Of a stretch of 64,000 nt of DNA, positions 17,549-26,288 are shown one piece after another. The DNA lies in NCBI RefSeq assembly GCF_947387555.1, contig NZ_CANDNZ010000002.1, positions 1 through 64,000 of the forward strand, read 5' to 3'. Below the pieces are notes generated by a model. It was not told the DNA's origin and searched no databases. It saw only the letters and a list, made by a program, of their open reading frames with translations. A program made the translations under genes and the position numbers. This DNA is from Thalassomonas sp. RHCl1. Lineage in GTDB: Bacteria; Pseudomonadota; Gammaproteobacteria; Enterobacterales; Alteromonadaceae. Numbering within the stretch: the stretch's first letter is position 1; each line of letters opens with the position of its first letter.

Positions 17549-18937
17549 TTAGTAATTCCGGATCCGGGCAAAAACCTGCTGAAGTTTTGCGCTGTCTTTT
17601 ACACCTGGGCTGCTTTCCACACCTGAGTTGAGATCCAGGCCAAATAAGTCCTGGTTGCAGAGCTGTTTAAGCGCCTGTTCGATATTATCGCTGTTAATGC
17701 CACCGGCGAGCAGGGCCTTTGACAGATCCTGTTCGCTTGCTGTTAAGGTTTGCCAGTTAAAGGCCTGACCGCTGCCGGCATTTTTGCCGTCGAGCACAAA
17801 ATGATCTGCCTGCTCGTTGAGCCGGGGCACTTCATCTACTACGGCAGATGCCTGCCATAGCTGGCACTGCGTAGGCAGTTTATCTTTAAGGGTCCGGATA
17901 TAATCTGGGCTTTCACCGCCGTGTAACTGCACTGCCGTTAACTTGAGTGAACCGGCCAGTTCGGCAACCTCAAAGAGGTCGTGATTCACAAAGACCCCGA
18001 CATAATCGAGTTGCGGTACCTGTTCGATAATGGCTTGTGCCTGTGCCACATCGATGCAACGGGGGGATTTCCCGGCAAAGATCAAGCCGCCAAAACGGGC
18101 ACCGGCATCGGCGGCAGCCTGTGCATATTCCGGGGCGGTTAAACCGCAGACCTTGTTATTGCCAAAGACCAGCTTACGGCAGGCAAGGTCAATGTCCTCT
18201 TCTGCCATGATAGAGCTGCCCACCAGGAAACCGTCTACCGCCGGGGCCAATTCCCTTACCTGGGCATTGGTATAGATGCCCGACTCGGAAATGATGATGC
18301 GATCATCGGGTATGCTCGGCGCCAAATCAAAGGTACGGCCAATATCTGTCGATAGATCCCTTAAGTTGCGGTTATTGATGCCGATGAGTTTTGCCCCCAG
18401 GGTGATTGCCCTGTCACGCTCTTGCTCGTTGGAAATCTCCGTAAGTATTGCTAAGTTATACTGCTCGGCGATAGCGGCCAACTCCTGATATTGCTTGTCA
18501 TCGAGCACGCTCAGCATCAACAAAATAGCATCTGCGCCATAATAGCGGGCCAGATAGACCTGGTAGGGGTCGATAAAAAAGTCTTTATTGAGCACAGGAC
18601 AAGTCACGGTATCGGTGACGATTTTTAAATAGTCATAACTGCCCTGGAAGTATTTTTCATCGGTAAGCACAGAAATGCCGGCGGCGTACTTATCGTATTG
18701 CCTGCAAATGCTTTTAACATCAAAATCCGGGCGTATCAGGCCTTTTGAAGGAGAAGCTTTTTTGCATTCTAAAATAAAGCCCGCTTCAGGTTTATTGTCA
18801 CTGCGTTTTAACGCGCCGTAGAGATCTTTTTCACTTGGCACTAAGTCATCAATAAAATCGCTAAGTGGTTTGGCTTTTTTAAGTTCCTCGACCGCTTCGC
18901 GTTTATCAAGAACAATTTTTTCAAGAACATTAGCCAT
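17549..18937 (-). CDS. trpCF: Bifunctional indole-3-glycerol-phosphate synthase / phosphoribosylanthranilate isomerase
   Basis: A 462-residue fusion, as in enteric bacteria. The TrpC domain is residues 1 to about 255 ([37 protein letters not shown]). The TrpF domain is 256 to 462 ([40 protein letters not shown]). It carries out the two steps from phosphoribosylanthranilate to indole-3-glycerol phosphate. Its start overlaps trpD by 8 bp. Confidence 0.97.
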   Translation of the reverse strand: MANVLEKIVLDKREAVEELKKAKPLSDFIDDLVPSEKDLYGALKRSDNKPEAGFILECKKASPSKGLIRPDFDVKSICRQYDKYAAGISVLTDEKYFQGSYDYLKIVTDTVTCPVLNKDFFIDPYQVYLARYYGADAILLMLSVLDDKQYQELAAIAEQYNLAILTEISNEQERDRAITLGAKLIGINNRNLRDLSTDIGRTFDLAPSIPDDRIIISESGIYTNAQVRELAPAVDGFLVGSSIMAEEDIDLACRKLVFGNNKVCGLTAPEYAQAAADAGARFGGLIFAGKSPRCIDVAQAQAIIEQVPQLDYVGVFVNHDLFEVAELAGSLKLTAVQLHGGESPDYIRTLKDKLPTQCQLWQASAVVDEVPRLNEQADHFVLDGKNAGSGQAFNWQTLTASEQDLSKALLAGGINSDNIEQALKQLCNQDLFGLDLNSGVESSPGVKDSAKLQQVFARIRNY

Positions 18938-20015
18938 TGGTTACCTCTTGCGTACTTGGCTTTTTATCTGCGGAAGGCTCTTGGCTGGCTGAGGGCTCAT
19001 TAGAAACTTCCACCAGTTTTTTCAGGGTGGTTAGCGCCTTGCCGGAAGCCAATACTTCGCTGGCGAAGCTGGCGGCGGAGGCTAAATCATCACAGCGGCC
19101 GTTTAACTGCTCACGGTGCAAATAAAGCAATGCCGCACAATTGATGATCACCGCGGTATTATGGGCGGGTTCACCCTGGCCGGATAAAATAGCTTTGACG
19201 ATATCGGCGTTTTCTTGCGGGGTGCCGCCTTTAATATCGCTAAGGGCATAAGTGTCCAGGCCGAAATCTGCCGGGCTGACGGTTTTTTCCGTGAGCTGGC
19301 CGTCGTTGATTTCGATAACTTTTGAACTGCCGTGGATAGCGATTTCATCCAGGCCGCTGCCATGGACTACCCAGGCCTGTTTTACCCCGGTCAACACTAA
19401 GCTTTTTGCCATGGTTTCCAGTAAATCCGGGGTATAGACACCCAACACCATAATGTCCGGGTGGGCCGGATTTACCAGCGGGCCGAGGATATTAAACAGG
19501 GTTCTCACCCCCATGTTTTTTCTCACCGGTGCGGCATGTTTAAAGCCCGGGTGGTAGGCCGGGGCATATAAAAAGCAGATATTGGCCTGCTGCAGGCATA
19601 AGGCGGCGGTTTGCGGGCTTTTCATTAGGTTCACGCCCAGGGCTTCGAGTAAATCTGCCGAGCCGGACATGGAAGAGACGCTGCGGTTGCCATGCTTGGC
19701 CATTTTCAGGCCACAGGCGGCAGCCAATATTGCTGCCGTAGTGGAAATATTGATGGTATCTGCACCATCGCCGCCGGTACCGACACAATCGGCCAGGGTA
19801 AAGTCCTGTTTTGGGAAAGGAGTCGCTGAGCCGCGTATGGCAACGGCGGCACCGGCGATTTCCTCTGGCGTTTCCCCTTTGATTTTTAATGCGGTCAGCA
19901 TTGAGGCCAGCAATTCAGGAGCTGTTTCCCCGCTGATCACCTGCTGGAAAAATTGCTCAGCCTGTACCTGGCTGAGCGATTCACCGTTAACCAGTTGTTC
20001 AAGCATATTAGCCAT
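18930..20015 (-). CDS. trpD: Anthranilate phosphoribosyltransferase
   Basis: A 361-residue protein transferring phosphoribose from PRPP to anthranilate. The glycine-rich PRPP loop GTGGDGADTINIST and the KHGNRSVSS motif are intact, as are PVRKNMGVRTLFNILGPL and the metal-binding DE pair (GLDEIAIHG). A C-terminal tail of about 20 residues (SNEPSASQEPSADKKPS) is low-complexity and not part of the fold. Monofunctional, separate from TrpG. It overlaps trpG by 8 bp and trpCF by 8 bp. Confidence 0.96.
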   Translation of the reverse strand: MANMLEQLVNGESLSQVQAEQFFQQVISGETAPELLASMLTALKIKGETPEEIAGAAVAIRGSATPFPKQDFTLADCVGTGGDGADTINISTTAAILAAACGLKMAKHGNRSVSSMSGSADLLEALGVNLMKSPQTAALCLQQANICFLYAPAYHPGFKHAAPVRKNMGVRTLFNILGPLVNPAHPDIMVLGVYTPDLLETMAKSLVLTGVKQAWVVHGSGLDEIAIHGSSKVIEINDGQLTEKTVSPADFGLDTYALSDIKGGTPQENADIVKAILSGQGEPAHNTAVIINCAALLYLHREQLNGRCDDLASAASFASEVLASGKALTTLKKLVEVSNEPSASQEPSADKKPSTQEVTNG

Positions 20016-20724
20016 GTGCTGCTCCTTGTTGGTTTGTACTTTGCTCTGTATTTTTGTGCTGTCCGATTAAATAACGAATGCTTTGCGCCAGTAAATGACT
20101 GCCGTAGGTGGTCAGGATAGACTCGGGATGGAACTGAAATCCTAAAGCATTATCCTGGCTATGTTGTATCGCCATCGGCAGATTTATTTGCTGATCTGAG
20201 GCTGTTGTTGCCGTGAAATGGGCGATCACCTCCAATTGCTCAGGCACGGATGTCGCTACCAGTGAATGGTAACGGGCAACGGGCAGGGGATTGCTGATAT
20301 TTTCAAAGGCGCCGCTGCCGCTGTGGAATACAGGTGAAGACTTGCCGTGGACTATCTCCGGGGCTCTGCCGACGGTACCGCCATAATGCTGTACCAGTGC
20401 CTGGTGTCCGAGGCAGATGCCCAATATCGGGAAGTGTCCGGCGGTTTTGGCGATCAGCTCCATCAGGCAACCGGCGTTACTTGGCTCGCCGGGGCCGGGA
20501 GATAAGACTAACAGTACTTGCTGCTCGCAGGCCTGCATTTGCTTAATAATAAAGTCGGCGCTTAAGGTATTGCGGTAAATCACCGGCTCCAAACCCAAAA
20601 CCCTGAATTCGTCCACCAGGTTATAGGTGAAGGAGTCTAGGTTATCGAGCATAAATACTTTTACACCGGACAGGGGCTGAGCCTGTGTTGTCTGGGAAAG
20701 TGTTGTTTGGGAAAGGGATGTCAT
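20008..20724 (-). CDS. trpG: Anthranilate synthase glutamine amidotransferase component
   Basis: A 238-residue class I glutaminase. After a 20-residue polar N-terminal extension the domain opens KVFMLDNLDSFTYN. The oxyanion and nucleophile segment is GICLGHQALVQHYGG (Cys of GICLG), with the His-Glu pair in QFHPESILT. It supplies ammonia to TrpE. ATGA overlap with the trpE stop indicates coupling. Confidence 0.96.
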   Translation of the reverse strand: MTSLSQTTLSQTTQAQPLSGVKVFMLDNLDSFTYNLVDEFRVLGLEPVIYRNTLSADFIIKQMQACEQQVLLVLSPGPGEPSNAGCLMELIAKTAGHFPILGICLGHQALVQHYGGTVGRAPEIVHGKSSPVFHSGSGAFENISNPLPVARYHSLVATSVPEQLEVIAHFTATTASDQQINLPMAIQHSQDNALGFQFHPESILTTYGSHLLAQSIRYLIGQHKNTEQSTNQQGAAHG

Positions 20725-22373
20725 ACCTTGACCTCCTGCTCGCTTATACTTGCTGTGGCGGCGGTTTGTGTTGCCGCTGTTTTAATTGCGCTGATCACCG
20801 CCTGGGCCTTTTGCCGGGTTTCATTGGCTTCTGCCTGGGGATCTGAATCATAGACCACCCCGGCGCCTGCTTGTATATAAGCAGTACCGTTTCTGACAAA
20901 AGCAGAGCGGATCACGATACAGGTATCCATTTCCCCTTCACCGGTAATATAACCGACGGCGCCGCCGTAACTGCCGCGACGTTTGCCTTCATATTGACGG
21001 ATCAGGCTAGTGGCGCGTACTTTCGGTGCGCCGGAGAGGGTACCCATATTCATACAGGCCTGGTAGGCATGTAAGGCATCAAGGTCACTGGACAAGGTGC
21101 CGCATACCCTTGAGACTAAATGCATGACATGGGAGTAACGGTCTACCTTAAGCAAATCGGCAATATGGCGGCTGCCGGGCTCGCTGACCCGGGCAATATC
21201 GTTGCGGGCAAGGTCCACCAGCATGATATGCTCTGCCAGCTCTTTTTTATCTTGGCGTAATTCCAGCTCGATGCGGTAATCGAGATCCAGGGATAATTTT
21301 CCGTCCGGGGTTAAACCGCGCGGGCGGGTGCCGGCGATGGGATAAATTTCTACCTGGCGGTTGTGTTGCTGGTATTTGATTGCCGACTCGGGGGAAGCGC
21401 CAAAGATGCAAAAGTCCGGGTCGTTCAGGTAAAACATATAGGGGCTGGGGTTGCTGAGCCTCAGCGCCCGGTAGGCGTTAAGGCTGTCGCTGCAGGGCAC
21501 CCTGAAGGTACGCGAGGGCACCACCTGGAAAATATCTCCTGCCAGGATATGCTCTTTCAGTGAACGGACAATTTTGCAAAAAGCCGCATCGTCCAGATCG
21601 CTGGTCACTTCAACTGTCTGAACATCCGCATTTTTGTTGGCCTTATCCTGGCCCTTTGCCATGATGACCGGCTGCTCAAGTATTTGTTTGATATCGGATA
21701 AGCGGCGGCTGATCTCAAAATAACATTTTTGCTGTTCAGGGCCGGAAAATACCGCACCTATAATTTCACTCGAGCGTTTTTCGTGGTCAAGTACCACCAG
21801 GGTTTCCGCCAGGTAATAAACATAATCCGGGCAGGTATTTTCACCGTCCACCACATCCGGCAGCTGCTCGCTGCTGGCGATCATATCAAAAGCAAAAGCG
21901 CCGCCGAGAAATACGGCCAGCGGATGATGGTCGCTGTTGGTGATTTCTTGAAAGACCCTCAGGCCCTGAAAGGGGTTAACCGCTTTTAAGCGGGAATTTT
22001 CATCGAGCTCAGTGGCACTTTCGGCAAAGATGGCGTTAAAGCTTTGGTTATCGCCGCTGATATCGGCATAAGGGGCTAATTGTGCTTTGGCAAACGCCAG
22101 CGCCGCTTCCCCGTTGACGGATAAGGCGGTGAAGCTGACGATATTGCCGTGACAAACAATTTTTGCCGCAGCATCTGTCAGCAACAGGCTTTTCAGCTGA
22201 TGTTTTTTATCAATTTCCGCCGACTCCAATAACAGGTTATTAAGTCTGTCGCCGCACAGCTTTTGATAAACCGCCAGCGGATCTTCCTGGTAGCGGGCCG
22301 ACCCCGAGAGGGTATTGACCGCCCCCGGCTCGGCATTAAGTTTGTTTATGCTTGAAGCTAGGCCATGGCTCAT
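20721..22373 (-). CDS. trpE: Anthranilate synthase component I
   Basis: The 550-residue chorismate-using subunit. The N-terminal LLLESAEID element is the conserved LLES tryptophan feedback site. The chorismate-binding domain has IFQVVPSRTF, GASPES, PIAGTRPRG, DLARNDIARV, TLSGAPKVRA and GGAVGYITGEGEMDTCIVIR. A long C-terminal Ala/Thr-rich tail follows. Its ATG overlaps the stop of the DAHP synthase gene (ATGA), so first aromatic step and first Trp-branch step are translated together. Feedback by tryptophan is expected. Confidence 0.97.
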   Translation of the reverse strand: MSHGLASSINKLNAEPGAVNTLSGSARYQEDPLAVYQKLCGDRLNNLLLESAEIDKKHQLKSLLLTDAAAKIVCHGNIVSFTALSVNGEAALAFAKAQLAPYADISGDNQSFNAIFAESATELDENSRLKAVNPFQGLRVFQEITNSDHHPLAVFLGGAFAFDMIASSEQLPDVVDGENTCPDYVYYLAETLVVLDHEKRSSEIIGAVFSGPEQQKCYFEISRRLSDIKQILEQPVIMAKGQDKANKNADVQTVEVTSDLDDAAFCKIVRSLKEHILAGDIFQVVPSRTFRVPCSDSLNAYRALRLSNPSPYMFYLNDPDFCIFGASPESAIKYQQHNRQVEIYPIAGTRPRGLTPDGKLSLDLDYRIELELRQDKKELAEHIMLVDLARNDIARVSEPGSRHIADLLKVDRYSHVMHLVSRVCGTLSSDLDALHAYQACMNMGTLSGAPKVRATSLIRQYEGKRRGSYGGAVGYITGEGEMDTCIVIRSAFVRNGTAYIQAGAGVVYDSDPQAEANETRQKAQAVISAIKTAATQTAATASISEQEVKV

Positions 22374-23383
22374 AACTGTTTTCCTGCGGCGGCAACAAAA
22401 GGTTTAATATCTGCCATCAACCGGGAGAAGTCATCCGCGGTTAATGCCTGGTGGCCGTCTGATAACGCTTCCTTAGGGTTAAGATGGGCTTCAACGATAA
22501 TACCGTCGGCGCCAACCGCTACTGCTGCACGGGAGAGGGGGTTGATCAGGGACTTGACGCCTGTGCCGTGGGAAGGGTCGACAAAAACCGGTAAATGGGA
22601 TTTTTCCTTTAAATAGGCCACGGCATTTAAGTCCAAAGTATTGCGGGTGGCGGTTTCAAAGGTGCGAATGCCCCGTTCACATAAGATCACATTGGGGTTG
22701 CCGGCATTGATGATATATTCGGCCGCCAATAATAATTCTTCTAAGGTGGCGCTCATGCCGCGTTTTAATAATACCGCTTTATCTTGTTTACCGACCGCTT
22801 CAAGCAGGCGGAAGTTTTGCATATTGCGGGCGCCGACCTGGTAACAGTCGATATAATCATGCATTAATTCGGCATCGCTGGGATCGATAATTTCGGAAAC
22901 AACCGGTAGCTGGTATTGCTCGCGTGCGGCTTTTAATAATTTTAACCCTTCAAGGCCCAGGCCCTGGAAACTGTATGGGCTGGTACGGGGTTTAAAGGCG
23001 CCGCCTCTAAGCAGCGGAACTCCCTGGTCTTTGATCATCTCGGCGACACCAAAGAGCTGGTCTTGTCCTTCTACCGAGCAGGGACCTGCGATCACGGTGA
23101 ATTTTCCACCACCGACTTTGACGCCGCCGATGGAGATAATAGAGTCATGGGCTTGTAACTCCCGGCTGACGAGCTTGTAGGGGCTTAATACCGGTTTTAC
23201 GGCATCTACCATAGGGTAGCTGTCTAAATGGAGTTGCTTGAGTTTACGTTCATCACCGAGGGCGCCTAAAACGGTGCGTTCTATGCCCGGCATATAGAGG
23301 GGCTTGAGTCCCAGGCTGGCAATTTTATCAAGAATTTCATTGGCATCTGTTTCAGTTGCCTGGGGTTTTAATATTATGATCAT
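22370..23383 (-). CDS. aroF: 3-deoxy-7-phosphoheptulonate (DAHP) synthase, type I-beta
   Basis: A 337-residue protein. Residues 1-70 form an ACT/ferredoxin-like regulatory domain (MIIILKPQATETDANEIL). The rest is the KDO8P-synthase-like catalytic barrel: AGPCSVEG, RGGAFKPRTSPYSFQG, KRGMSATLEE, ILCERGIRTFE, VFVDPSHGTG. It condenses PEP with erythrose 4-phosphate, the first step to chorismate. This is the Bacillus/Thermotoga type, not the AroG/F/H type of E. coli. As first structural gene of the trp operon, 32 nt after a Trp-rich leader peptide, it is placed under tryptophan control. RBS is AGGAAAT before ATG. Confidence 0.95.
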   Translation of the reverse strand: MIIILKPQATETDANEILDKIASLGLKPLYMPGIERTVLGALGDERKLKQLHLDSYPMVDAVKPVLSPYKLVSRELQAHDSIISIGGVKVGGGKFTVIAGPCSVEGQDQLFGVAEMIKDQGVPLLRGGAFKPRTSPYSFQGLGLEGLKLLKAAREQYQLPVVSEIIDPSDAELMHDYIDCYQVGARNMQNFRLLEAVGKQDKAVLLKRGMSATLEELLLAAEYIINAGNPNVILCERGIRTFETATRNTLDLNAVAYLKEKSHLPVFVDPSHGTGVKSLINPLSRAAVAVGADGIIVEAHLNPKEALSDGHQALTADDFSRLMADIKPFVAAAGKQL

Positions 23384-23415
23384 GGTTATTTCCTAAATTA
23401 TTTTTTAAAGGGTTG

Positions 23416-23478
23416 TCATCCGGCGTAAATGGGCAAAAGCCACCAGATAAACCAGCTTTTTACTTTAGTTGTTAACAT
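23416..23478 (-). CDS. Second Trp-rich leader peptide before the DAHP synthase gene
   Basis: A 20-codon frame, too short for routine calling: it starts MLTTKV, continues KSWFIWWLLPIYAG and ends TGA at 23416-23418. A strong ribosome-binding site, GAGG at 23487-23490, sits 8 nt before the ATG. It has three Trp plus Phe and Tyr in 20 codons and stops 32 nt before the DAHP synthase ATG. No hairpin with T-run follows, so if regulatory it may act by ribosome stalling and translational coupling rather than classic attenuation. Coding is supported by the RBS and composition; function is inference. Confidence 0.65.
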   Translation of the reverse strand: MLTTKVKSWFIWWLLPIYAG

Positions 23479-23655
23479 CTTTAATTCCTCAACGAATAGC
23501 GCTAGTTGTCTTGCTATAAAGTCGTGCCATAAGCGTGCTAGAAACGCGCTATAAATTAGTGTTAATAATATTTTATCTCTAGTGTTTGTTCGAGGTCACT
23601 TTTGACTGCATCGGACCTCTATTATTCATGTGAATATCTGCAAGGCTAAAAACGA

Positions 23656-23682
23656 AAAAACCCGCCTGATAAGCGGGTTTTT
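23656..23682 (-). terminator. trp attenuator (terminator hairpin)
   Basis: On the minus strand AAAAACCCGC and GCGGGTTTTTT form the stem, loop TTATCAG, ending in a T-run. The 5' strand AACCCGCTT (23671-23679) can instead pair with AAGTGGGTT (23713-23721), which overlaps the trpL stop codon. A ribosome stalled at the Trp codons would favour that antiterminator. This is the standard trp attenuation layout. Confidence 0.9.
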
Positions 23683-23719
23683 AGAAATTTTTTGCATGCA
23701 AGCAAAGAACACAACCCAC

Positions 23720-23785
23720 TTATGTAGAGTTATGCCACCACCAAATCAATGAAATAGTTTGTTTTGCTTGTATCATTATTGCCAT
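23720..23785 (-). CDS. trpL: trp operon leader peptide
   Basis: A 21-residue peptide ending ISLIWWWHNST with three consecutive Trp codons (TGG TGG TGG, read as ccaccacca on the plus strand). Its stop lies about 38 nt before the attenuator. GAAG is too near the first ATG but well spaced for the second (MIQAK), so initiation may be at codon 4. A longer frame extending to 23989 is open by chance. A TTGACA at 23851-23856 (minus strand) is a candidate -35, but no well-spaced -10 was found. Confidence 0.9.
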   Translation of the reverse strand: MAIMIQAKQTISLIWWWHNST

Positions 23786-23840
23786 CTTCACAGTAAAATT
23801 GCGTCGAACTAAAATATTATCCCCTATAGAAGAACCCATA

Positions 23841-24713
23841 ATGGACCCGATGTCAACACCCAAGCGCCATGATTTTTCAAATTTACGTGTTGATTTACAT
23901 AGCCATACTAATTGCTCCGACGGGGCGCTGACGCCACAAACCCTGGTTGACCGTGCGGTAAACTGCCAGCTGGATGTGTTGGCGATCACCGATCACGACA
24001 CCACCGGCGGCATCGCCATTGCCAGGCAGTATATCCGGGACAAGCAAATGCCGCTGACGCTGATCAGCGGTATCGAAATTTCTACCGCCTGGCACGGCTT
24101 TGAAATTCATATTGTCGGCTTGAATATTGATACCGGTAACCCGCAATTGCAGGCCCTGATCACACAGCAGCAGCAAGCACGTGAATTAAGGGCAACGACT
24201 ATGGGAGCCAAACTGGAAAAGTGCGGTTTTCCCGGGGTTTATGATGCAGCAAAAGCCCTTGCCGGCGAGGGCTCCATTACCCGGGCCCATTTTGCCAAGG
24301 TCTTGCAACAGCAAGGCAGTGTCAGCACTATGCAGTCGGCCTTTGACAAATATATCGGTAAAGGCAAGCGGGCATTTGTTAAACCCGGCTGGTGTGAGAT
24401 AAAAGAAGCGATAGCGGTTATCCATAGCGCGGGCGGAACTGCGGTGATGGCCCATCCGGTACGGTATGATCTCTCCGCCAAGTGGCTGAGAAGGCTGATC
24501 GTGCAGTTTAAAGAAGAAGGGGGCGATGCCCTGGAGATCGTGCTGCCACAAATGAGTCCGGATCAACGTCGCCAAATGCTAACTTATTGTTTAGAATATG
24601 ACTTATATGCATCTATGGGCTCTGACTTTCATTATCCGACCAAGTGGAGCGATTTAGGCCGCCATTTGACCTTGCCGGATAACTGCAAGCCGGTGTGGCA
24701 ACTGTGGCAATAG
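23841..24713 (+). CDS. rnm: PHP-domain 5'-3' exoribonuclease (RNase AM)
   Basis: A 290-residue PHP phosphoesterase equal to E. coli YciV/Rnm. Metal-binding motifs are VDLHSHTNCSDG, ITDHDTTGG, GIEIST, and MAHPVRYDL and GSDFHYP near the end. Rnm trims 5' ends of 5S, 16S and 23S rRNA precursors and degrades short oligonucleotides. The start is ATG 23841; ATG 23850 is a close alternative. It is divergent from the trp operon and followed by yciO, the same arrangement as next to E. coli trpL. Confidence 0.93.
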   Translation: MDPMSTPKRHDFSNLRVDLHSHTNCSDGALTPQTLVDRAVNCQLDVLAITDHDTTGGIAIARQYIRDKQMPLTLISGIEISTAWHGFEIHIVGLNIDTGNPQLQALITQQQQARELRATTMGAKLEKCGFPGVYDAAKALAGEGSITRAHFAKVLQQQGSVSTMQSAFDKYIGKGKRAFVKPGWCEIKEAIAVIHSAGGTAVMAHPVRYDLSAKWLRRLIVQFKEEGGDALEIVLPQMSPDQRRQMLTYCLEYDLYASMGSDFHYPTKWSDLGRHLTLPDNCKPVWQLWQ

Positions 24714-24770
24714 GCGCTTTGCTTTTAAAGCAGCAAAAGCCGTTGCAAGAATAACAAACTGGAGTGAGTG

Positions 24771-25391
24771 ATGAGTCAATTTTTTTATGTACATTCGGAT
24801 AATCCCCAGGGCAGGCTGATGAAACAGGCGGCGGCGATGATCCATGAGGGTGCGGTCATTGTTTATCCCACGGACTCGGGTTATGCGCTGGGCTGTCATA
24901 TCGGGGATAAAAAAGCCCTGGATCGCATTTGTCAGATCCGTGAGATAGATAAAGAGCATAATTTTACCTTAGTTTGTCGGGACTTGTCGCACTTCTCCGA
25001 ATATGCCCGTATTGACAATCCCGCGTTTCGCCTGATTAAAAACAATACCCCGGGAGCCTATACCTTTATCTTTAAAGGCACCAAGGAAGTGCCAAAGCGT
25101 TTGTTGAACCCGAAAAAGAAAACCATAGGCATACGTTTACCGGATAATGAAATCACCAAGGCGCTGCTGGAAGAATTAAAAGAGCCGCTGATGTCCACCA
25201 GTTTGATTTTACCCGGGCAGGAAATGGCAGAGTTTGACCCCGAACATATACGCGATGTCCTGGAAAAGCGGGTGGATCTGATCATCAATGGCGGTTATCT
25301 CGGGGAGAAACCAACTACCGTGGTAGACTTTTCCGACGGTGACGCCCATGTTATCCGGGTGGGGGAAGGAGATCCGGCGCCTTTTGAATAA
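24771..25391 (+). CDS. yciO: YciO, Sua5/YrdC-family protein
   Basis: A 206-residue protein with the YrdC/Sua5 fold: AAAMIHEGAVIVYPTDSGYALGC, the KxR/KSxxK-like IDKEHNFTLVC, and TPGAYTFIFKGTKEVPKRLL. YciO is the paralogue of TsaC, whose close relatives make threonylcarbamoyl-AMP for tRNA t6A; YciO itself is poorly defined and appears nonessential. ATG 24771 is chosen over GTG 24768 because GGAGTGAGTG precedes it. Confidence 0.92.
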   Translation: MSQFFYVHSDNPQGRLMKQAAAMIHEGAVIVYPTDSGYALGCHIGDKKALDRICQIREIDKEHNFTLVCRDLSHFSEYARIDNPAFRLIKNNTPGAYTFIFKGTKEVPKRLLNPKKKTIGIRLPDNEITKALLEELKEPLMSTSLILPGQEMAEFDPEHIRDVLEKRVDLIINGGYLGEKPTTVVDFSDGDAHVIRVGEGDPAPFE

Positions 25392-25427
25392 AGAAGTCGT
25401 GATCGTTTTTAAGGTTTTCTTGAACAT

Positions 25428-26288
25428 ATGAGTCATAGTGCCGAACCCGGTTTAGTCGAGGACAAAACCCAAGGGGAAAAAGAGACCGGGGAAATGGTAC
25501 AGCAGGTATTACCCCTGGCCTTTATCCGCGGCGAAGCCCTGATTGAAAAACCGCAAGATCTTTTTATCCCGCCGGATGCCCTTGAAGTGATACTGGAGAC
25601 CTTTGAAGGGCCGCTGGATTTATTGCTTTATCTTATCCGCAAGCAAAAATTCGATATCATGGACCTGCCGATATCGCCGATTACCGAGCAATATATGGTT
25701 TATGTCGAGCTGATGAAAGATCTCAAGCTCGAGCTGGCGGCAGAATATTTAGTGATGGCGGCAATCCTGGCAGAAATAAAATCCCGGCTGCTGTTGCCCA
25801 AACAAACGGTAGATGAGGAAGAAGAAGATCCCCGGGCAGAGCTGGTCAGGCGCTTGCAGGAATACGAAGTGATCAAGCAGGCCGCCGAAGACCTTGATGA
25901 GTTGCCGCGCCTGGAGCGGGATATTTTTATCGCCGATGCTGCCCTGGCGGATAATTTTGTCCAGCGCCAGGTCCTGGCCGAAGTGAGTATGGCGGAGCTG
26001 ATGGCGGCCCTGAACGCGGTGATCAAAAGAAATAATGCCTTTGAACATCATCATATTCATAAAGAAAGTTTATCTACCCGCGAGCGCATGAGCGCAATAC
26101 TAGCGCAATTGAAACAGGCGCCGAAACAGGCCCCTTATGTGGAGTTTAGTCGTTTGTTTACCCCGGGCGAAGGGCGCCAGGGGGTCGTGGTGACCTTTTT
26201 GGCCATTTTGGAGTTAGTGAAAGAATCACTGATTGAATGCATTCAAAGCCAGGTTTACGGCATGTTACAAGTGAGATTAAAAGGGTGA
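25428..26288 (+). CDS. scpA: Segregation and condensation protein A
   Basis: The 286-residue kleisin of the SMC-ScpAB complex. The N-terminal SMC-neck-binding region is FEGPLDLLLYLIRKQKFDIMDLPI, followed by the helix AAEYLVMAAILAEIKSRLLLP. The C-terminal winged helix (TFLAILELVKESLIECIQ) binds the SMC head. About 35 polar residues precede the conserved part. No smc or mukBEF gene is in the window. It is coupled with scpB at its 3' end. Confidence 0.95.
   Translation: MSHSAEPGLVEDKTQGEKETGEMVQQVLPLAFIRGEALIEKPQDLFIPPDALEVILETFEGPLDLLLYLIRKQKFDIMDLPISPITEQYMVYVELMKDLKLELAAEYLVMAAILAEIKSRLLLPKQTVDEEEEDPRAELVRRLQEYEVIKQAAEDLDELPRLERDIFIADAALADNFVQRQVLAEVSMAELMAALNAVIKRNNAFEHHHIHKESLSTRERMSAILAQLKQAPKQAPYVEFSRLFTPGEGRQGVVVTFLAILELVKESLIECIQSQVYGMLQVRLKG

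Noticed and set aside
23825-23856. A full sigma-70 promoter and TrpR operator for the trp operon
   Set aside because: TTGACA is present, but the best -10 is at a 20-bp spacing, and no convincing ACTAGT-type operator was found.
23720-23989. 89-codon version of the trp leader frame
   Set aside because: The upstream part is antisense to rnm; only the last 21 codons, with the Trp run, fit trpL.
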